Source: an uncultured Ruminococcus sp.
Lineage (GTDB): Bacteria; Bacillota; Clostridia; Oscillospirales; Acutalibacteraceae
Direction of reading: 5' to 3'
Length of the DNA stretch: 34,935 nucleotides
NCBI GenBank assembly: GCA_902773635.1
Contig: CACYFH010000007.1
Location: 1,516 to 36,450 of the forward strand
The position numbers and the translations under genes are program-made. Below the pieces are notes generated by a model that had not been told where the DNA came from, made no database searches, and worked only from the letters and a program-made list of their open reading frames with translations. Each line of letters starts with the position of its first letter. Positions within the stretch are counted from its first letter, which is position 1. Below, one piece after another: positions 30,556 to 34,935 of this stretch.

Positions 30556-31250
30556 TTCTTACGCGCACCGCCTTCCGATTCAAAGTCGACGATCTCCGCA
30601 AAGACAGGAATCTCATACTGCTTGTACAGATCGTCGCCGGGCTTGATGGTGGTGTCCACGATCTCCAGCAGGAAGGAGATGCCCAGAGAGAGAACCAGAC
30701 CGATCAGGAGACCGATGATGACGTATCGGGATTTGTTGGGAGAGGACGGACTGGAAGGAACCGCCGCCTCTTCGACCGTGTCGACCTTACCGGCGTCCTT
30801 GAAGTACTTTTTGAAGACCTCGGGAGCGGTATTGGCGACCAGATTCGCGATATTCGCCGCGGTATGCGGGTCGGAGGAGGTGGAGTTGATACGCAGGAAG
30901 TAGGAGTCCTCGATCACGTTGATGGAGATGGACGCGCCGCTGATGATGCTCTTCATCTGGGGGTCGACGGTAAAGAGCGTGGAGCAGGTATTCGCCAGCA
31001 TGACAGAGGAATTGATATCCTGCATGTTGACCTTCTCTCCGCCGATACTGCCGGTCGATGAACTGTAGCTCGAATCCATTGAGTTGCCGTTCTGGACGAG
31101 GATCAGCGCGCTGGTAGAGTACATCGGAGTGACCATATAGCTGACGTAGAGGAAAGCCAGTACGCCGCCGAGGAGCGTTATAATGATGATCAGCTTGATA
31201 TGCTGCAGGAACATTCGCAACAGATCGCTGATGGTGATTTGCTTATTCAT
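30552..31250 (-). CDS. Wzz/YveK-like chain-length determinant, BY-kinase activator
   Basis: A 232-aa membrane protein with two helices (about 17-38 and 172-194) around an extracytoplasmic Wzz domain (VTPMYSTSALILVQNG; YFLRINSTSSDPHTAANIANLVANTAPEVF). The second helix follows a Pro-rich patch (VPSSPSSPNKSRYVIIGLLIG), as in co-polymerase proteins. The short cytosolic end should dock the kinase encoded next. SD GGAGG. The upstream leader contains a GGGGA/TCCCC hairpin (31278-31290). It lacks the catalytic P-loop, so it is the CapA/YveK half of a split Gram-positive Wzc. Confidence 0.92.
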   Translation of the reverse strand: MNKQITISDLLRMFLQHIKLIIIITLLGGVLAFLYVSYMVTPMYSTSALILVQNGNSMDSSYSSSTGSIGGEKVNMQDINSSVMLANTCSTLFTVDPQMKSIISGASISINVIEDSYFLRINSTSSDPHTAANIANLVANTAPEVFKKYFKDAGKVDTVEEAAVPSSPSSPNKSRYVIIGLLIGLVLSLGISFLLEIVDTTIKPGDDLYKQYEIPVFAEIVDFESEGGARKK

Positions 31251-31396
31251 GTATACCTCCGTTTGGAATATTCGAATGGGGACACTCCCCTATTTAATCA
31301 TTATATATTATAGCCGAATACCTCGGATTATTATTCGAATAAGGAAATTTAACAAGATTATTTTCCTATTAAGCAGAATAGGGTCGAAACGAACAC

Positions 31397-31425
31397 AAAA
31401 AAGGAGCCGCCGCAGCAGCTCCCTT
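31397..31425 (-). terminator. oadB terminator, distal copy with T-run
   Basis: On the minus strand GGAGCTGCTGC.. pairs with ..GGCGGCTCC through a G-U pair and is followed by TTTTTTG. The same hairpin occurs at 31622-31646; the two flank the repeat element. Confidence 0.8.
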
Positions 31426-31621
31426 GGGCTGTAGAAAAAGTGTCATCCTGAACGAAGTGAGGCAGTGGCGCTTAGCCAATCGCTACGCTCTTGGAGCGCT
31501 GTTGCATGGGAGTTGTAAACCAAATCGAAGATTTGGACAACTCCTCAAAGGATCTTTAAACCGCATAAAGCCTAAGATTCTTCGCTGCGCTCAGAATGAC
31601 AGTTGAACTTAGCGACACACT
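31426..31621. repeat. Terminator-flanked dispersed element, long copy
   Basis: Homologous to 25392-25503 at both ends (GTAGAAAAAGTGTCATCC, AAGATTCTT-GCTGCGCTC, GACACACT). After GAACGAAGTGA it has an extra 88 bp (31461-31548) with its own hairpins, including GGAGTTGT/ACAACTCC and CCAAATC/GATTTGG. Confidence 0.88.
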
Positions 31622-31646
31622 AAAGGAGCCGCCGCAGCAGCTCCTT
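31622..31646 (-). terminator. oadB terminator hairpin, proximal copy without full T-run
   Basis: The same AAAGGAGCCGCCGCAGCAGC-type hairpin as at 31397-31425, lying about 15 bases past the oadB stop. On the minus strand only TTT precedes the element end AGTGTGTC. Confidence 0.75.
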
Positions 31647-31660
31647 GATATTCTGTTTGA

Positions 31661-32902
31661 TCAGCCTAAAACGCTCAGCAGAACGCCCGCCGCAACGGCG
31701 GAGCCGATAACGCCCGCGACGTTCGGACCCATCGCGTGCATCAAGAGGAAGTTTCCGGGATTCTCCTCCTGACCGACCTTGTTCGCCACACGCGCCGCCA
31801 TCGGAACGGCGGAAACGCCCGCGGAACCGATCAGCGGATTGATCTTGCCGCCGGAGAACTTATACATCAGCTTGCCGAACAGGACGCCGCACGCCGTACC
31901 CATGCAGAATGCGATCAGACCGAGAGCGATGATGCCGAGGGTCTTGGGGGTGAGGAACACGGTGCCGGTCGCGGTCGCGCCGACGGTCGTGCCGAGGAAG
32001 ATGGTGATGATGTTCATCAGCTCGTTCTGCGCCGTCTTAGAGATACGCTCGACCACGCCGCTCTCCTTGAAGAGGTTGCCGAGCATCAGCATACCGACCA
32101 GCGGAGCCGCAGAGGGCAGGGCGATCGCGCAGATGATGACGACGATGATCGGGAAGATGATCTTCTCGAGCTTAGAAACAGGTCTGAGCTGACCCATGAC
32201 GACGGAGCGCTCCTTCTTGGTGGTGAGGAGCTTCATGATCGGGGGCTGGATGATGGGCACCAGCGCCATGTAGGAATACGCCGCGACAGCGATCGGGCCT
32301 AAGAGCTCGGGAGCGAGCTTGGAGGTGACGTAGATCGCCGTGGGGCCGTCCGCGCCGCCGATGATGCCGATCGCGCCGGACTGGGCGGGCGTGAAGCCTA
32401 AGAGGATCGCGCCGATGAAGGTGATGAAGATACCGATCTGCGCCGCCGCGCCGAGGATAAAGCTCTTCGGAGAGGCGATCAGCGGGCCGAAGTCGGTCAT
32501 ACAGCCGATGCCGAGGAAGATCAGGGGCGGGTAGATACCGAGCTTGACGCCCTGGTAGAGGTAGTACAGCAGGCCGCCGTACTGGGGAACGTTATAATAC
32601 TGAACGCCGTTGAGGGTGGTCGTCGCGTAGTTGATGACCTGCCCCTGGTGGGCGGCTTCATACACCGAGCACTCCACCATCTCCGTAGAGGGCGGCGCCA
32701 TGATCGCGGGGTAGAGGTTGACGAGCAGCATACCGAAGGCGATCGGCAGGAGCAAGAGCGGCTCATACTGCTTCTTGATGGCAAGGTACAGCAGCACGCA
32801 GGCGATCGCCATCATCACATAATTCTGCCAGCCGAGCTGTGTGAAGCCGGAATCCGTCCACAAGCCCTTGATGGCGTCTAAAAATCCATTCAAAATATCC
32901 AT
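31661..32902 (-). CDS. oadB: Sodium-translocating decarboxylase beta subunit (OadB family)
   Basis: A 413-aa integral membrane subunit that decarboxylates the carboxybiotin group and exports Na+. The ion and proton site motif GGADGPT lies in GAIGIIGGADGPTAIYVTSKLAPE, and conserved segments GGLLYYLYQGVKLGIYPPLIFLGIG, TVGATATGTVFL and LIGSAGVSAVPMAARV are present. About 60 extracytoplasmic residues between the second and third helices (PPSTEMVECSVYEAAHQG region) match the insertion seen in clostridial OadB. The start at 32902 has GGGAGG upstream; an earlier ATG at 32956 lies in oadG. The alpha subunit and biotin carrier are not adjacent, so it could serve oxaloacetate, methylmalonyl-CoA or glutaconyl-CoA. 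Confidence 0.94.
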   Translation of the reverse strand: MDILNGFLDAIKGLWTDSGFTQLGWQNYVMMAIACVLLYLAIKKQYEPLLLLPIAFGMLLVNLYPAIMAPPSTEMVECSVYEAAHQGQVINYATTTLNGVQYYNVPQYGGLLYYLYQGVKLGIYPPLIFLGIGCMTDFGPLIASPKSFILGAAAQIGIFITFIGAILLGFTPAQSGAIGIIGGADGPTAIYVTSKLAPELLGPIAVAAYSYMALVPIIQPPIMKLLTTKKERSVVMGQLRPVSKLEKIIFPIIVVIICAIALPSAAPLVGMLMLGNLFKESGVVERISKTAQNELMNIITIFLGTTVGATATGTVFLTPKTLGIIALGLIAFCMGTACGVLFGKLMYKFSGGKINPLIGSAGVSAVPMAARVANKVGQEENPGNFLLMHAMGPNVAGVIGSAVAAGVLLSVLG

Positions 32903-32913
32903 ATAGTCCTCCC

Positions 32914-33294
32914 TTAGAACGGTCTCACGTTGTCCGAAAGTCCCGCGCTGCGCCATGCGCCGGTGCGGCGGGATGAAGCCTTGCGGATGCTCTTGATGCG
33001 TACCGAGGACGAGGAATAGACGGAGTAGACCGCCGCGGAGATGACCGCGATCAGCGCGTCGTCATCCACCTCAGGCTCCGCCTCGACGATCGCCGCGGGC
33101 GCGGGCGCTTCCTCGCGCTCGACCTTGGGGAGATCGGCGTTGCGGCTCGCTTTTTTCACGCGTTTTTTGTTCTGGATGTTGAAAATGACGGTGCCGTAGA
33201 GCTTGATGATACCGATCAGTATCAGCAAAACCGCAAAGACAACGGCAAAGCCCGTCAGCAGAATGGTGATCGACAAAGAAAAGTTATCACCCAT
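32914..33294 (-). CDS. oadG: Sodium pump decarboxylase gamma subunit (OadG-like)
   Basis: A 126-aa small subunit: one N-terminal helix (about 8-30, ITILLTGFAVVFAVLLILIGIIKL), a charged linker rich in Ala, Pro and Glu (about 50-78), and a C-terminal segment with ALIAVISAAVYSVY and the family-typical WRSAGLSDNVRPF end. OadG/MmdD proteins hold alpha and beta subunits together. It lies 11 nt before oadB, has GGAGG upstream, and is preceded by a strong promoter, so it heads a two-gene unit. The typical biotin-carrier gene does not follow. Confidence 0.88.
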   Translation of the reverse strand: MGDNFSLSITILLTGFAVVFAVLLILIGIIKLYGTVIFNIQNKKRVKKASRNADLPKVEREEAPAPAAIVEAEPEVDDDALIAVISAAVYSVYSSSSVRIKSIRKASSRRTGAWRSAGLSDNVRPF

Positions 33295-33383
33295 ATCCTA
33301 TGCCTCCTAATCTGTGCAGGGAAATATACAGCAGGCGGATCATGACCTCATGCACGATATTATCCCATAATAATCTATTCTGT

Positions 33384-33412
33384 ATTATACACCGAACACA
33401 GGTAAATTTCAA
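33384..33412 (-). promoter_or_regulatory. Sigma-A promoter of oadG-oadB
   Basis: On the minus strand TTGAAA (33407-33412), a 17-base spacer and TATAAT (33384-33389) preceded by TG. The predicted start near 33377 leaves a leader of about 80 nt. Confidence 0.85.
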
Positions 33413-33445
33413 CCTTATTTTTCAGAAATCTCCTTCCCTTTCCGC

Positions 33446-33473
33446 AAAAAAGCTCCCTCACGGGGAGGGAGCT
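33446..33473 (-). terminator. Intrinsic terminator of the dockerin gene
   Basis: On the minus strand a perfect 9-bp stem (AGCTCCCTC and GAGGGAGCT) is followed by TTTTTTG, about 22 bases past the stop. Confidence 0.88.
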
Positions 33474-33494
33474 TCATATAGGACGTATCGAAAA

Positions 33495-34490
33495 TCAGAA
33501 CAGCTTAGCCGCGCCCTTGGCGTGTGCGTTGATACGCATGAAGTCAACTGTGTTGATTGTGCCGTCATGATTGACGTCGCCGCAGGCGAACGCGTATTCA
33601 TCGGTGATCAGGGCGGCTCCCTTCGCGTGCAAGTTCACGCGCATGCTGTCGGTCGTGTTGACGATGCCGTCGCCGGTCACATCGCCGATCGGACAGATCT
33701 TGAGGTCGAGCGCGATGGGATACTCGCCGATGACCACGGTCATCTCGCGGGTCACATGGTTATCCTTGGAGACCTTGAGGGTGTACTCGCCGGGCTCGGC
33801 GTTCAGGATCTCGTATTCCGTCTCGTTGCCGAACACATCGCAACCGTAGGGGTTGTTGCCCAATTCGTTATAGAGATCGACCGTGACTCTTGCCTCTTCA
33901 TCGAGGAAGCTGGTAACGGTGCCGCTGATCGCGACGCGATCCTCAGGAATATCGCTCTTGTCCTGAATCAGCCAGAGCTGGCCGCCGTAGAACGGGTTGC
34001 TGGTGCCGACGTAGAGACCTTCCTCAGTGGACAGGAACGCCGGACAGCCGTAGTTGTACTTGTCGCCCAGACCGTTGTCGGTGACGACCTCAAACTCCAC
34101 GCCGTCCTTGGTGCGGACGATATCGAAGCCCCATGTGTCGTTGCGGACTCTCTCGGAGACCCACAGATACATTCTCATGCCTTCCCAGTCGATGCTGTTG
34201 TAGGCGTCCTCGAGCTTCTGCTTGAGCTCGGCGAGCTTCGACGCGATAGTCTCCTTGACTGCGGCGATCTTCGCCTCGATGCTCTCCTTCTTTCCGGTAA
34301 AGAGGTCGCTCAGCGCGCCGATGATGTCGTCCTTCGTCACGGGGAGCTCGTCCTCGCCGCCGCTGACGTCGAGCATTGCGCCGACGCCCGCAAGCTCCTT
34401 GTCCTTATCCACATCGAGCTCGCCGTCCTCATACTCAGCGAGGGCGTCCTCGAGCTCCTTGTCCATCTCAGCCTGCATCTCGGCGATCAG
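33495..34490 (-). CDS. Secreted dockerin-containing protein, N-terminus missing
   Basis: The C-terminal 67 residues (33498-33698) are a type-I-like dockerin with two calcium loops, GDVTGDGIVNTTD and GDVNHDGTINTVD, each followed by MRVNLHAKG or MRINAHAKG. Before it is a carboxypeptidase-regulatory-like beta-sandwich (about 33699-33945, SGTVTSFLDEEARVTVDLY ... GEYTLKVSKDNHVTRE). Further in is a segment typical of extracellular clostridial proteins (YLWVSERVRNDTWGFDIVR, STEEGLYVGTSNPFYGGQLW) and a Lys/Glu-rich helical stretch (about 34200-34480). There is no signal peptide: beyond about 34490 the frame runs antisense to a HAD hydrolase. The dockerin suggests binding to a cohesin scaffold or cell surface. 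The role of the upstream part is unknown. Confidence 0.8.
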   Translation of the reverse strand: MIAEMQAEMDKELEDALAEYEDGELDVDKDKELAGVGAMLDVSGGEDELPVTKDDIIGALSDLFTGKKESIEAKIAAVKETIASKLAELKQKLEDAYNSIDWEGMRMYLWVSERVRNDTWGFDIVRTKDGVEFEVVTDNGLGDKYNYGCPAFLSTEEGLYVGTSNPFYGGQLWLIQDKSDIPEDRVAISGTVTSFLDEEARVTVDLYNELGNNPYGCDVFGNETEYEILNAEPGEYTLKVSKDNHVTREMTVVIGEYPIALDLKICPIGDVTGDGIVNTTDSMRVNLHAKGAALITDEYAFACGDVNHDGTINTVDFMRINAHAKGAAKLF

Positions 34491-34497
34491 CTGATCG
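34484..34497. other. Palindrome at a probable chimeric junction
   Basis: CGATCAGCTGATCG is a perfect 14-bp palindrome exactly where two opposite-strand genes, both lacking their N-termini, meet. Both frames read DQLI across it. It may be an assembly join or a real inversion point. Confidence 0.6.
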
Positions 34498-34935
34498 ACG
34501 GCTCGCTGGATTTCATCAAGGCGGTCGTCGACAGCGGGCGCGACTATCTCTTTCTCACCAACAACTCCTCGCACAACGCCGCGCACTATGTGAAAAAGCT
34601 CGCGAAGATGGGGCTTTCCGTTTCGCGCGACAAGGTGCTCACCTCCGGGCAGGCCACGGCTGTGAAGATGAACGAGCTGTATCCCGGCAAGAAGGCGTTC
34701 GTGCTGGGCAACGAGTTCCTGTTCGAGGAGCTGACAGAATACGGCGTTGCCATCGACCAGCGGCATCCCGACTACGTGATCATCGGCTACGACACCACGC
34801 TGGACTACGCCAAGATGACCGCCGTGTGCGACTTCGTGCGTGCGGGGCTGCCCTATATCGCCACGCATCCCGATTTCAACTGCCCCACTGAGACCGGCTT
34901 CGCGCCGGACATCGGCGCGATCATCGCCTTCATCG
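34485..34935 (+). CDS. HAD-IIA family phosphatase (NagD-like), fragment
   Basis: An open plus-strand frame of 150 codons reaching the right edge. It reads DQLIDGSLDFIKAVVDSGRD, then YLFLTNNSSHNAAHYVKKLA, TSGQATAVKMNELYPGKKAF, VLGNEFLFEELTEYGV and PDYVIIGYDTTLDYAKM. These are the C1-to-cap features of the HAD-IIA (NagD, AraL, p-nitrophenylphosphatase) family, including the TNNSS motif II. The N-terminal DxDGT nucleophile motif that should come about 15 residues earlier is missing: upstream in this frame is antisense to the dockerin protein. No start codon or ribosome binding site can be assigned. Substrates are sugar phosphates or nucleotides in relatives. Confidence 0.85.

Larger units (their letters stand above)
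31251..31660. other. Gap between oadB and the Wzz-like gene
   Basis: 410 bp without a gene. It holds an AT-rich promoter region for the Wzz-like gene (TATAAT on the minus strand near 31307-31312 but no convincing -35), the paired terminator copies of oadB, and the long dispersed element at 31426-31621. Confidence 0.75.

Noticed and set aside
34500..34868. An N-terminal extension of the dockerin protein up to 34868
   Set aside because: This stretch has clear HAD-IIA coding sequence on the other strand, and the minus-strand translation (His-, Val- and Gly-rich) shows no signal peptide or domain.

Overview
This 34.9 kb, GC-rich window comes from a low-GC-type Gram-positive lineage, most likely an anaerobic, potentially spore-forming member of the Clostridia (Oscillospirales/Ruminococcaceae-like). 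The evidence is a Bacillus-style yabM-mazG-rqcP-yabP-yabQ-divIC-yabR block including two sporulation genes, a whiA/rapZ/murB/hprK group, the clostridial DUF421-DUF4363 pair, a sodium-pump decarboxylase, and a dockerin protein. The two edges cut genes. The window looks like a contig, possibly from a metagenome, with a chimeric-looking right end. Nearly all genes lie on the minus strand, so transcription runs right to left.

Layout. 1-185: start of a THUMP-type RNA methyltransferase. 314-6411: ribosome hibernation factor, yabR, divIC, yabQ, yabP, rqcP, HU, mazG and a SpoVB-like flippase, covering envelope/sporulation, division, nucleotide clean-up, ribosome quality control and chromatin. 6491-15606: hemZ, an MBL-fold hydrolase, dtd, rel, recJ, recN and argR. 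15611-20293: nadK, tlyA, dxs, ispA and xseB, the classic xseB-ispA-dxs-tlyA-nadK-argR-recN chain, giving MEP-pathway isoprenoids, NADP and DNA repair. 20305-24250: whiA, rapZ, murB and hprK, which link carbon signalling to the cell wall and division. 24459-25357: the only complete plus-strand genes (DUF421, DUF4363). 25548-27823: secF and secD. 28292-29566: an aspartate-type aminotransferase. 29830-31250: a BY-kinase and Wzz-like pair. 31661-33294: OadB and OadG. 33495 to about 34490: a dockerin protein lacking its N-terminus. About 34485-34935: a plus-strand HAD-IIA hydrolase fragment lacking its N-terminus.

The most unusual content is between genes. Several families of 7-bp tandem repeats fill short gaps. 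Four times they appear as inverted pairs enclosing a core, and two of those cores are homologous, so they look like small non-autonomous mobile elements whose termini are heptad arrays. A different element, with ends reading GTAGAAAAAGTGTCATCC and GACACACT, occurs twice. Each time it sits between two copies of a transcription terminator hairpin, as if it inserts at terminators and duplicates them. A third, perfectly nested palindromic element lies upstream of secD. The heptad arrays touch genes: they encode the RecN tail, supply or adjoin stop codons, and lie directly upstream of hemZ, dxs and whiA start codons that lack normal Shine-Dalgarno sequences.

Strong promoter matches are visible before secD, oadG, the flippase and the aminotransferase. 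A Rex-like operator sits at the hprK promoter and a sigma-E-like promoter precedes yabP. No rRNA, tRNA, CRISPR array or autonomous transposase was found.
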